From Halobacteriovorax sp. (GTDB taxonomy: Bacteria; Bdellovibrionota; Bacteriovoracia; Bacteriovoracales; Bacteriovoracaceae): 64,000 nt of DNA. The first letter of the stretch is position 1; each line of letters opens with the position of its first letter. The notes beneath the pieces were generated by a model. The model was given only the letters and a program-made list of their open reading frames with translations, ran no database searches and was not told the origin of the DNA. Shown in pieces: positions 33,000-41,915 of this stretch. The translations under genes were made by a program, and so were the position numbers. The stretch is from NCBI GenBank assembly GCA_002720865.1, contig PBIO01000011.1, positions 124,001 through 188,000 on the forward strand, given 5' to 3'.

Positions 33000-34943
33000 T
33001 TAAAACTTAAACTTCTTAAATAGATCTTTAACTTTTTCTTTTGCTTTTTGCTTCACTGCGCCCCTCGGAGTTGCAGCCTTTTGTCCACCAGCTGCTGAAG
33101 AAACGGCACTATCCTTGGCAGAAGTTACTTCATCCTCTTTTGACTTAAGAAGATTACTCATTTTATTTTTAAGATCATCAAACTTCTTTGTTAGCTCAGC
33201 TTTCTTTGGACCAATTTTATCGTCAATTAGCTTTCGGGCCTTATCTTTAGCCTCATCAACTTTAGCTTTGACTTGCCCTTTAACTCCGTCAGCCAATTGC
33301 TTTCCTAAACTAGAACTAATTCCCCAATTTAATTTTTCCCAGGTGCCACTGGCCCTGGCCTTTACCTGAAACCGTGGAATACCATTTACTACGTTAGTTA
33401 AAGTTTCTTTCACCACTTTATTTTTTGCATCCACTTCATAAGCGACTGACTTAAAGGTGTTAACTAAGTTTATATTAACTTCTTTGCCTTTAACCTCAGC
33501 ATTTAACTTTGCCGCAGCTCTTGCATCTTTAATAGCAAATTTAACCTTTTCACTTTTAGATAAAGTTCTTCCGGCCACTGGAAATGAATCAACTCTGGCA
33601 CTAAGAGTTTGAACAGGAATATCTTTTGTATGGTCTAAAATAGCTTTTGCGTCCACTCCACTAATCTTTTGCTTTGGAAAATTTCCTTTAAGGGTTATTA
33701 CGGCGGGACGTCCAAGGAAAACTGGATCGCTGGTTACATCTATAATTTTGCCATCTAGGTCACCACTAAATTCACTCGCTCCTGATTTAGAAGAAATTCT
33801 CCCTTCTTTCATCCAAAAAAGAGGATAGCCATTTTTTACCGTAAACTTATAGTTCTTACCCTCACCTCGCTTCTTTGGAACTAGCCCTTCTTTTTTCTCT
33901 GTTTTTTTAGGTGGCATATATTCTTTGGCAATTTCAAGGTACTTATAAATATCCTTAACTTTTTCTTGAAAGAGTCTGCCAAATAAGGCTTTTGAAAAAT
34001 CTTGAAAATCGAGACTTGGAATTTTAAATCGATTTTGAAGATCACTCATATCTTCTTTTATAAGGTCATCGATATTATTCATGGCACTTGAATAAGTTTT
34101 TACATCGTTCTTTAGATCGCTACTAAGACTCTTATATTCATTAAAAACAGACTTGGCTTCTTTAGCCACGGCCTTATACTCTTTTAAACTTTTCCAGGGC
34201 TTCTTCTTATCAAACTTAATTGATTTAGCCTTGGCTGTTACTCTATCAAGTTGTTCTTTGTGATCTAGTCCATCAATTCGTTTTTTCCATTCCTCTTCTT
34301 TATCTTTTAGACCAGTTTCAAGTTCTTGAATCTTCTTTTCCGCTTTTAATTCACCTTGAATACTTTTAATTTGGTCTTTGGGATCTGCTCCCCCAAGAAC
34401 CTCAGCCACATCTCCAAGAGCATTCCCTTGCAGTTCTTCCTTACTTTGCTCTAATACTGATTCTTCAAGTTTAGATAGTGCTTTTGATTCCTTCTTGTAT
34501 TCTTCCTGAGGTACTATATAGCCAGGCTTCTTTCTAGGGGATTGAATTTCGATATCTAGAATTGAAGCTTCACTAACGACAAACTTTGCCCTTAAAAGTG
34601 CATCCCATAAAAAGCCGAAGTTCATCTGACCAATTTTAACCATATTGTTTTGAGGATTCTTTTTATCAGTAACCTGAAGACCACTCAGTTTAAAACTTCC
34701 TCCAAAAACACTAGTTTTAATATTCTTAATATTAACTTCAGCACCGTGAATATAAGTGGCCGTCCACTCCATTCCTTTTTTCAAGTGAGAATCAAAGAAG
34801 AATTTTCCATAGAGCCCAAACAGGGTGGCAATAATGAGAATTGTCCCAATAGCTTCGACTCTTATCGGTCCTTTAGGCTTTTTAACTTTTTGTTTCTTTT
34901 CCGGAGTTCCGGAGTCTTCATTAGACTGAGTAGAGGCTGTCAT
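33000..34943 (-). CDS. TIGR03545-family envelope protein (AsmA-like layout)
   Basis: A 647-residue protein anchored by one N-terminal helix (about 30-50, IGTILIIATLFGLYGKFF). The periplasmic part starts with a beta-rich region (YIHGAEVNIKNIKTSVFGGSFKLSGLQV) like AsmA/DUF748-type lipid-transfer proteins, then a long Lys/Glu coiled coil (about 150-310), then more beta structure and a basic tail. TIGR03545 proteins are almost always next to TIGR03546, as here, with the start overlapping that gene by 23 bases. The joint function is not known; an envelope lipid or outer-membrane role is inferred from the fold. Confidence 0.8.
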   Translation of the reverse strand: MTASTQSNEDSGTPEKKQKVKKPKGPIRVEAIGTILIIATLFGLYGKFFFDSHLKKGMEWTATYIHGAEVNIKNIKTSVFGGSFKLSGLQVTDKKNPQNNMVKIGQMNFGFLWDALLRAKFVVSEASILDIEIQSPRKKPGYIVPQEEYKKESKALSKLEESVLEQSKEELQGNALGDVAEVLGGADPKDQIKSIQGELKAEKKIQELETGLKDKEEEWKKRIDGLDHKEQLDRVTAKAKSIKFDKKKPWKSLKEYKAVAKEAKSVFNEYKSLSSDLKNDVKTYSSAMNNIDDLIKEDMSDLQNRFKIPSLDFQDFSKALFGRLFQEKVKDIYKYLEIAKEYMPPKKTEKKEGLVPKKRGEGKNYKFTVKNGYPLFWMKEGRISSKSGASEFSGDLDGKIIDVTSDPVFLGRPAVITLKGNFPKQKISGVDAKAILDHTKDIPVQTLSARVDSFPVAGRTLSKSEKVKFAIKDARAAAKLNAEVKGKEVNINLVNTFKSVAYEVDAKNKVVKETLTNVVNGIPRFQVKARASGTWEKLNWGISSSLGKQLADGVKGQVKAKVDEAKDKARKLIDDKIGPKKAELTKKFDDLKNKMSNLLKSKEDEVTSAKDSAVSSAAGGQKAATPRGAVKQKAKEKVKDLFKKFKF

Positions 34944-35448
34944 ATTTTGCGTACCACTTGAATAGGGCCGTTGCTTTTACGGCCTTCCAGAATTTAGTTT
35001 CTTTGAATCGTTCAACTACAACGACTCTGTATTTTTGAATTAAGATTTTAGAACCTATAAAAACAAAGGGAGACAAGGCGAATGCCACGACACCAGAGCC
35101 CATCACTAAGGAGTTATAAAATCTTGTGTAGGGAATAATTGGCATATTATAGAGACTCGTCCATAAACTCTTTAAGCCTTCACTCTCAAGTAAACTGGAG
35201 CCCACACTATTAAATACAGGATCAAGTAAATAGGCCGGGAAAGCGAAAAAGAATGCCCCTAACAACGCCGCTCCAACTTGAATCCTAAAAAAGAGAATCA
35301 ACAATATAATTGTGATGGTCTGAAGAGAAAAAGCGGGAGTCATCCCAAGAACAAAGCCCGCGGCCACACCGGCGGCCAGTTGGTTGGTACCGGTGTCGGA
35401 GTTTAAGAGCTTTAAAAAACCAAAGATTTGCTTTAATAAAAGAGTCAT
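34921..35448 (-). CDS. TIGR03546-family membrane protein
   Basis: A 175-residue inner-membrane protein with three or four hydrophobic helices. GTNQLAAGVAAGFVLGMTPAF near the N-terminus and PAYLLDPVFNSVG in the middle are the TIGR03546/DUF2062-like landmarks. It is the usual partner of TIGR03545, encoded immediately downstream with overlapping frames, so the two proteins probably form a complex. Confidence 0.83.
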   Translation of the reverse strand: MTLLLKQIFGFLKLLNSDTGTNQLAAGVAAGFVLGMTPAFSLQTITIILLILFFRIQVGAALLGAFFFAFPAYLLDPVFNSVGSSLLESEGLKSLWTSLYNMPIIPYTRFYNSLVMGSGVVAFALSPFVFIGSKILIQKYRVVVVERFKETKFWKAVKATALFKWYAKYDSLYSV

Positions 35449-35582
35449 TATTCACCTCTGAATTGAATCAAAATTATGAAGGAAAAAGCTCTATAAAGAT
35501 AAGTGCTCCGCGCAAGTACCTGATAACCCTCTGCGAAAAACACGTTTTTTGTATAAGAAAGGTCAAAATAATTTATTGTTGT

Positions 35583-35606
35583 GACTCTTGATTGACTTTA
35601 AGAGTC
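35583..35606 (+). promoter_or_regulatory. Inverted repeat around a -35 box upstream of the PTS operon
   Basis: GACTCTT and AAGAGTC form a seven-base-pair inverted repeat whose loop contains TTGACT (35592-35597). TAAAAA follows at 35615 after 17 bases. An operator overlapping the promoter of the PTS genes is a reasonable guess; a T-rich stretch after it also allows a weak terminator. Confidence 0.4.
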
Positions 35607-35662
35607 GGTTTTTCTAAAAATCAGCTTGTCTTGGGAAAAATCTATTATAGAGAGAGAAAAAC

Positions 35663-38194
35663 TTGAACACGCTACGCCTTAAGTCTCCATTAAGTGGAGT
35701 TTTAGTTCCAATTGAAAATGTACCTGATGAAGTCTTTGCTAAAAAAATGGTAGGAGATGGAGTTGGAATTGACCCAACTGGAAATACCTTAACTTCTCCA
35801 TGCCATGGAAAAATTGTGCAGCTGCACGAATCTCGCCATGCCATTACTGTTGAAAATGAAAATGGACAACAGATTCTTCTTCATATTGGTATCGACACCG
35901 TAAACTTAAAAGGCCAAGGCTTTAAGGCCTTTGTAAATGTTGGTGAACAAGTTGTGACTGGTCAAAAACTTATAGAGTTTGACCAAGACTTAATCGTGAC
36001 TAGTGGATTATCTCTAGTTAGCGTAATGGTTTTTATCGAAGGACAAAATCAACCAAGCTTTAAAATTGTCGACCAGGAAAAAGTAATCTCCGGTGAAACC
36101 TCAATTGCCAATTTAGAGTATGAACAAAAAGAAGAGGTCACAGATTTAAGCACCTCAATTGATAGGGCCTATGAATCAGTTCCTTTTTTCGTAAGAATGC
36201 CTTCTGGAATGCACGCTAGGCCTGCTGCTAAACTTGCAGAGATTGGAAAAAAGTTTTCTTCTAGTATTGAAATTATTAAAGGAAATAAATCTGCCCCAAT
36301 TTCCAGCATAATTTCGGTTCTTGGATTAGAGATCGCTAAAGATGACGAGATAATTATTCTGGCCATAGGGTCCGATTGCCAACAAGCCGTCAAAGAAGTA
36401 TTGAGCACTCTCGTTAAAATAGAAGAGGATGAGCTTGAGAGCTTTAATAAAGATTCAAAGCCAACTCAAACAAAAAAGCTTCTTGAAGTAAAAAGCGACG
36501 AAAGAACTCTCGTGGGAACAAGTGCTTCAGATGGGGTTGTTATTGGAGTTATTTCGAAATTAGGTAAGCTAGATCTCACCTATTCTGAAAAAGGCGAAGA
36601 CCCCGATGCAGAGAGACTAATACTTGAAAATGCCATTATCGATGCAACCAATGAACTCAATATAATTGAAAACAAACTAAGCTTAAATGAGCACGATGCA
36701 GGAAAGGCTGCAATTTTTTCAGCTCATATAGAAATGCTTCAAGACCCAGAACTTCTTGAAGAAAGTGTTAAGCAAATTAATAGCGGATATTCGGCAGCTC
36801 ATGCCTGGGATAAAACTATTAAACACAGGGCCCAAAGGCTTGAAGGCCTAAAGAATGAGCTTATAGCTGGAAGAGCAAACGACTTAAGAGATATTGGCGG
36901 ACGGGTTCTAAAGAAAATTCTAGGAATAGAAGAAGAAAACGGAGTTCAAGGTGAAAACGTTATCTTGGTTGCTGAGGATCTAACACCCTCTGATACCATT
37001 AAACTTGATCGCTCCAAAGTTCTTGGTTTTTGTACTACCTCTGGTGGAGCCACTTCACATGTGGCAATTTTAGCACGCTCGATGGGGATTCCCGCCATCG
37101 CAGGAATTGAAAACCGAGTCCTAGATCTCAAAGACGGTGAAGAAGTCATTCTTGATGGTGAGCACGGTGCTCTTTACCTAAGCCCTACAAGTGAAGAAAA
37201 AGAAAATGTTTTAAAAAGACAAGAGGCCCTAAGAATCAAAAAAGAAGATGCCCTTGAACACTCAATGGAGCTTGCTCAAACGAAAGACGGTCATCGTATC
37301 GAAGTCGTTGCTAATATTAGCGGTGTTTCTGATGCTCTTAAAGCCGTTGAAGTCGGCGGTGAAGGTGTCGGTCTTCTTAGAACTGAATTTCTTTTCCTCG
37401 ATAGAGATCATGCTCCAACTGAAGAAGAACAGCACGAAATTTACCAAGGAATTGCAGATGCACTTGGTGATCGTCCTCTGATTATTAGAACTTTAGATAT
37501 CGGTGGAGACAAAGCTCTCAATTATATGCCAATGCCTGAAGAGGAAAATCCATTTTTAGGAGTTAGAGGAATTAGGCTTTGTTTTCAAAAGGAAGAAATC
37601 TTTAGAGAACAACTAAGGGCCATCCTTAAAGTGAAATCATCAAAGCCTATTCACATTATGTTTCCAATGATCGGGCAAATGTTCGAACTTATAAAAGCAA
37701 AAAAGATTTTGGAAGAAGAGCGCTTAAACCTAAATGCACCTATTCCAAAAGTTGGGATGATGATAGAAGTCCCCTCTGCAGCAGTGATGGCCGAGCAGTT
37801 TGCAAAAGAAGTAGATTTCTTTTCAATTGGAACTAATGACTTAACTCAATATACTATGGCCATGGACCGTGGACATAACGAATTAGCGAAACAGGTTGAT
37901 GGTCTTCATCCGGCCGTACTTAACCTCATCGCGATGACGGCGGATGCAGCTCATAGGCACGGAAAATGGGTTGGTGTTTGCGGTGGAATCGCAAGTGAAA
38001 CTAAGGCCATTCCAGTTCTTTTAAGTTTAGGAGTGGATGAGCTTAGTTTAAGTATTCCAAATATTCCTATGATCAAAGCATCGATTAGAGAGTTAAAAAT
38101 TAGCGAATGTAAAAATATGCGTCAGCAATTCTTGTCTGCAAAGTCAGGGAAAGAAGTGCGAGAAATAGTTTTAAACAATTGGCCTCAATTATAA
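35663..38194 (+). CDS. PTS EIIA(Glc)-HPr-EI fusion protein
   Basis: An 843-residue cytoplasmic phosphotransfer protein with three domains. EIIA(Glc)-type spans about 1-150, with active-site His74 in LLHIGIDTV and a second His59. HPr spans about 172-255, with His185 in GMHARPAA. Enzyme I spans about 283-843, with His467 in GGATSHVAI, then LLRTEFLFLDRD and the PEP-binding VGVCGG region near the end. It relays phosphate from PEP to PtsG, encoded 16 bases downstream. Fusing all soluble components suggests a dedicated glucose system. Start: TTG at 35663; its ribosome-binding site is weak. Ser residues after the HPr helix could be regulatory, but no HPr kinase gene is visible here. Confidence 0.93.
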   Translation: MNTLRLKSPLSGVLVPIENVPDEVFAKKMVGDGVGIDPTGNTLTSPCHGKIVQLHESRHAITVENENGQQILLHIGIDTVNLKGQGFKAFVNVGEQVVTGQKLIEFDQDLIVTSGLSLVSVMVFIEGQNQPSFKIVDQEKVISGETSIANLEYEQKEEVTDLSTSIDRAYESVPFFVRMPSGMHARPAAKLAEIGKKFSSSIEIIKGNKSAPISSIISVLGLEIAKDDEIIILAIGSDCQQAVKEVLSTLVKIEEDELESFNKDSKPTQTKKLLEVKSDERTLVGTSASDGVVIGVISKLGKLDLTYSEKGEDPDAERLILENAIIDATNELNIIENKLSLNEHDAGKAAIFSAHIEMLQDPELLEESVKQINSGYSAAHAWDKTIKHRAQRLEGLKNELIAGRANDLRDIGGRVLKKILGIEEENGVQGENVILVAEDLTPSDTIKLDRSKVLGFCTTSGGATSHVAILARSMGIPAIAGIENRVLDLKDGEEVILDGEHGALYLSPTSEEKENVLKRQEALRIKKEDALEHSMELAQTKDGHRIEVVANISGVSDALKAVEVGGEGVGLLRTEFLFLDRDHAPTEEEQHEIYQGIADALGDRPLIIRTLDIGGDKALNYMPMPEEENPFLGVRGIRLCFQKEEIFREQLRAILKVKSSKPIHIMFPMIGQMFELIKAKKILEEERLNLNAPIPKVGMMIEVPSAAVMAEQFAKEVDFFSIGTNDLTQYTMAMDRGHNELAKQVDGLHPAVLNLIAMTADAAHRHGKWVGVCGGIASETKAIPVLLSLGVDELSLSIPNIPMIKASIRELKISECKNMRQQFLSAKSGKEVREIVLNNWPQL

Positions 38195-38210
38195 GAGGTA
38201 GGAGAATTTT

Positions 38211-39932
38211 ATGAATCTTGGAAAAACATCTTTTTCATTACTTCAGAAAATCGGAAAGTCCCTAATGCTCCCGGTTTCTGTGCTACCTGTGGCAGGTATT
38301 TTACTTGGAGTTGGTGCCGCCAACTTTTCTTGGATGCCCGAAATAGTTTCTCAGCTTATGGAAACTTCAGGTGGGGCAATCTTTGGAACTATGCCTCTTA
38401 TTTTTGCTATCGGTGTGGCCCTTGGACTAACTAAAAATGATGGCGTCAGTGCTCTAGCTGCAACAATCGGTTATTTTATCTTGATAGGTACGATGGGAGT
38501 TTGTGCAAAAGCCATGGGAATTGAAACTCATGCTGTTATGGGTGTTCAAACTATTAAAACCGGAATTTTTGGAGGTATTTGGATAGGGATTGTTTCTGCA
38601 TGGTTATTCAATCGATACTACAGGATAAACCTTCCCCCTTATTTAGGTTTCTTTGGAGGTAAAAGATTCGTACCAATTGTAACTGCCTTTGCGGCTATTA
38701 TTTCTGGTATTGCGATGGCCTTTATCTGGCCTCCACTCGGTGCTGGAATTAAGTCCATGTCTCTTTGGGCCTCAAGCGAATCGCCAATGACCGCCTTCTC
38801 TGTTTACGGAGTTATTGAAAGAGCCCTTATTCCTCTTGGACTTCACCATATCTGGAACGCTCCTTTCTTTTTCGAAATTGGAACTTATATAGATCCAAAC
38901 ACTGGTAAAGAGATTACCGGTGAAATTGCAAGGTATCTTCAGGGTGACCCAGCAGCTGGTAACTTAGCTGGTGGTTATCTTTTTAAGATGTGGGGACTTC
39001 CTGCAGCGGCCCTTGCGATCTGGCATACAGCAAAACCAGAAAACAAAAAGAAGATCGGCGGGATCATGATTTCTGCTGCCTTAACATCTTTTTTAACAGG
39101 TATTACTGAGCCAATTGAATTTGCTTTTCTATTTGTTGCACCAGTTCTTTATGTTCTTCACGCTTTCCTTTCAGGAGCAGCTTTCGCCGTTTGTTTGGCC
39201 CTAGAAATTAAGCACGGAACAACTTTTTCCCATGGGTTAATCGATTATATTGTACTTTTCCCACAGTCATCTAAAGCACTTTGGCTCTTAATGATTGGTC
39301 CCATGTGGGGAGCACTTTACTACTCAGTTTTTAGAGTCGTGATTCAAAAATTCAATCTTAAGACTCCAGGTAGAGAGGATGAAAACGCGGTACTCGTAGA
39401 GTCAACTACTGAAGATTCCCTTTCTGGAGAGCTTGTCATGGCCTTCGGTGGGGCAAAAAATATTCTCACTCTAGACTCTTGTATTACGAGATTAAGAGTT
39501 GAAGTAGAGAACAAAGACCTCGTTAACAAAGAAAAATTAAAGTCCTTAGGAGCTTCTGGGGTTGTAGTTGTAGGATCAGGAATTCAAGCTATTTTTGGAA
39601 CTCGTTCAGGTAATTTAAAAGCAGATATGGAAATGTATCTTAAGGCCCCTAAAACAGCCGTAGCAAAGCCTATTCAAAAACTAGACCCTAGCTCTTATAT
39701 TGAACAGGCTGAAAGAATCAAAAAAGCACTTGGTGGAGCGCATAACTTAAGATCACTTCAATCTGTGGCCAAGACGAGACTAAGAGTTGAGCTAAATGAT
39801 GATTCTAATTTAAACTTAGAGAATCTTGAAATGGAAGCCGGTGTACAAGCAGCGGTTAATATTAGCCCAGGTGTATATCATTTGATTATCGGTCACCAAG
39901 CAGATCAACTAGGTGAAATTCTAAATTCTTAA
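38211..39932 (+). CDS. ptsG: Glucose-specific PTS permease EIICB with a second, degenerate EIIB
   Basis: A 573-residue inner-membrane transporter that imports and phosphorylates glucose. EIIC covers about 1-385, with [15 protein letters not shown] and GITEPIEF (299-304 region) as in E. coli PtsG. EIIB follows at about 405-475, with the phosphorylated Cys424 in [10 protein letters not shown] second EIIB-like unit (about 497-573, [20 protein letters not shown]) has Ala520 where Cys would be, so it cannot carry phosphate the same way. Such degenerate copies may be regulatory. It ends in a strong terminator. Confidence 0.93.
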   Translation: MNLGKTSFSLLQKIGKSLMLPVSVLPVAGILLGVGAANFSWMPEIVSQLMETSGGAIFGTMPLIFAIGVALGLTKNDGVSALAATIGYFILIGTMGVCAKAMGIETHAVMGVQTIKTGIFGGIWIGIVSAWLFNRYYRINLPPYLGFFGGKRFVPIVTAFAAIISGIAMAFIWPPLGAGIKSMSLWASSESPMTAFSVYGVIERALIPLGLHHIWNAPFFFEIGTYIDPNTGKEITGEIARYLQGDPAAGNLAGGYLFKMWGLPAAALAIWHTAKPENKKKIGGIMISAALTSFLTGITEPIEFAFLFVAPVLYVLHAFLSGAAFAVCLALEIKHGTTFSHGLIDYIVLFPQSSKALWLLMIGPMWGALYYSVFRVVIQKFNLKTPGREDENAVLVESTTEDSLSGELVMAFGGAKNILTLDSCITRLRVEVENKDLVNKEKLKSLGASGVVVVGSGIQAIFGTRSGNLKADMEMYLKAPKTAVAKPIQKLDPSSYIEQAERIKKALGGAHNLRSLQSVAKTRLRVELNDDSNLNLENLEMEAGVQAAVNISPGVYHLIIGHQADQLGEILNS

Positions 39933-39941
39933 ATATAGTGG

Positions 39942-39975
39942 GTGTCCGGTTTATTTTAACCGGACACTATTTTTT
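39942..39975 (+). terminator. Intrinsic terminator of ptsG
   Basis: A ten-base-pair stem (GTGTCCGGTT/AACCGGACAC) with a six-base loop is followed by a T-rich run. The convergent gene at 39951 ends inside the loop. Confidence 0.92.
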
Positions 39976-40619
39976 ATTGCCTTTCTAGCTTTCTCAATTT
40001 CTCTTTCGATTATTTTTTGCTTACTTCTTGCCACATCATTAATTCTAATCGCCTCAGGCAAAACCAATAAATCCACTTCATCTATATTCTTCTCTCCAAA
40101 GTGTTTTATATCAGCTGTTCTCTTACAGAATTCTTGAATATTAATTTCAGAGGCAAAAAACGGCATCGCTCCGTTTTCCAGAAAATCTTTTTTATTAAGG
40201 GCAGCAGTTAAGAAATCCGTTTTATAATTAATGAGCTCCAAATAAGGATTTACCAGGTAGTCAAATAGACTTTTTAAGTCATCACCTTTAAGAGCAAGGT
40301 CTGATCTTAAGATGAATGAAGAGCTAAGAGCATCTTCTTTAATAAACTTATCTGATATTTTTAGAAGAAGTTCGTACCCATCTTTTTCGCATTGTAACTG
40401 AGTTCTTCTATTGGCAAGGAGAACAAGTTCTTCTTTGGTATGTCCACCAAGCTCTGTGATTGCAATTATGCCTCTAAGCTTACTGCTAGATTCTTTTGAC
40501 CTGGCACTAAAGTACTCAGCCGAATCTTTAATCACATGCCTAAGAGTTTCAATTTCCTCTACAGCGAAAGCGCCGATACTTAGAAAAAGTATATTAATGG
40601 CCACAATTAAAGCTTTCAT
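39951..40619 (-). CDS. Secreted protein of unknown function
   Basis: A protein of about 222 residues starting at the ATG at 40619, which has GGAG five bases upstream, rather than at a TTG five codons earlier. A Sec signal peptide ends at GAFA. The mature part is mostly helical and charged, with two Cys (TQLQCEKDGYE and IQEFCKRTAD). I do not recognise a family. It converges with ptsG and overlaps its terminator. Confidence 0.65.
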   Translation of the reverse strand: MKALIVAINILFLSIGAFAVEEIETLRHVIKDSAEYFSARSKESSSKLRGIIAITELGGHTKEELVLLANRRTQLQCEKDGYELLLKISDKFIKEDALSSSFILRSDLALKGDDLKSLFDYLVNPYLELINYKTDFLTAALNKKDFLENGAMPFFASEINIQEFCKRTADIKHFGEKNIDEVDLLVLPEAIRINDVARSKQKIIEREIEKARKAIKNSVRLK

Positions 40620-40739
40620 CCTCACTCCTCTCAAAAATAAGATTTACCTATTAAGGAGCAAGATTTAGGCCAAAACAAAGGCGCTAAACTACTGTAATCA
40701 CGAGTGTAATTTGTCAAAACTCTATACAATATATTGAAA

Positions 40740-41915
40740 CTACTTAACTTTAGACAGTATTCGACTGAGGATCGAATCAATCTTGGAGGGCTCCATTTCA
40801 TCACCTGGGTTATTCCAAGTTATAGAAACACAAAACGAGTCTTTAGAACTTTTTGGGACCACCAGCTGAGTGTATTGAATAATTCCAGGTGCGCGTCCCA
40901 TCTTAAAGGCGGCAGCTTTCCAGCCCCCTCTTTGAGCAAGCCCTGGGTTTACCCCTGCATAGGGCTCATTTCTTAGAGAATGTATAATTTGGCATAGCTC
41001 TTTGGTAGTACCAAACCAACCGATTGAATCAATTTCAAAGCTATCACTAACTGTGCTTAATTCTTCAATAGATTTTTTTTCCAAAGTATTTAAGATCTCT
41101 CTCTTCTCTTTTATTTTCTTTTTTGAGAAACCAAGAACCTTATCACCCCTAAGTTTATGGTAATCCAAAGTTTTTAAAAAAGGTCTATTTCTCGGTGAAG
41201 CTTTTTCTAAGTTCTTTCTACCCACTAAGTTAAAAACATGATCAAAAGCAGTCTCATCTGAATAGGCCATTAACATAGTCGCTAAAGTTTGAACTGTTAC
41301 GGGAGCCTTCGTAGGCCAATCATATAATCGTCCCCCAGGAACGCTTTTAAATTTCGAATTTAACTTTAAGCTACTGTTCCAATTTAGTTTTGTCTTATCC
41401 ACTTTTTGAGAAAGAAGCTTTAATAAAAAAAGGCTCGAACTTAGTTCTATCGCTAAGGGCAAGTCGGGATTATGTGAAAGAATTTCAGCTTTCCCATTTT
41501 TTAAATAGGTTAAAGAAGTTTTACCAGGAAGTTTTTTCAACTCATCAACTACGGTAGAAAGTTTTTCTCCATAAGAGGTAGCATTGCCAAACCATAGGCC
41601 TCTGATTTTTTCATTTTTATCAAGGTAAAGTTGCATTGCTCTTTGACTTTTGTCTGTTGTGTACAAAAAGTTTTTAGCATCAACTTTTTCGATATTTACA
41701 CACTTCCCTTCCTGACTTTTAAAACCCTTTAAAATCCCTACGAGCTTGTCGGTAGGCAGTTTAGATAAAAAATAAGGATTTATATGACTGGCGAGATTTG
41801 CATTTTCGAAGTGACATAATGCCTTTAAAACAGCCGCCTCCCCTTTGGGTTTTTCACCGAAAAGGGGGGCAGTAAAAATAAAATAGAAAAGAAAGTATTT
41901 TGAAAAATTATTCAA
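40740..41915 (-). CDS. Secreted beta-lactamase-fold protein with lost catalytic residues
   Basis: A 391-residue protein with a signal peptide (about 1-20), a small alpha/beta domain (about 25-110) and a class A beta-lactamase-like domain (about 130-390). The fold is suggested by SLTYLKNGKAEILSHNPD then DLPLAIELSSSLF, and by MLMAYSDETAFDHVF where active enzymes have an SDN motif. The catalytic SxxK is S161-L-F-L164, so the Lys is missing, and SDN reads SDE (219-221). It is therefore probably a pseudoenzyme or binding protein. It overlaps the GH15 gene by eight bases and is co-translated, so a role with glucan breakdown is possible. Confidence 0.7.
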   Translation of the reverse strand: MNNFSKYFLFYFIFTAPLFGEKPKGEAAVLKALCHFENANLASHINPYFLSKLPTDKLVGILKGFKSQEGKCVNIEKVDAKNFLYTTDKSQRAMQLYLDKNEKIRGLWFGNATSYGEKLSTVVDELKKLPGKTSLTYLKNGKAEILSHNPDLPLAIELSSSLFLLKLLSQKVDKTKLNWNSSLKLNSKFKSVPGGRLYDWPTKAPVTVQTLATMLMAYSDETAFDHVFNLVGRKNLEKASPRNRPFLKTLDYHKLRGDKVLGFSKKKIKEKREILNTLEKKSIEELSTVSDSFEIDSIGWFGTTKELCQIIHSLRNEPYAGVNPGLAQRGGWKAAAFKMGRAPGIIQYTQLVVPKSSKDSFCVSITWNNPGDEMEPSKIDSILSRILSKVK

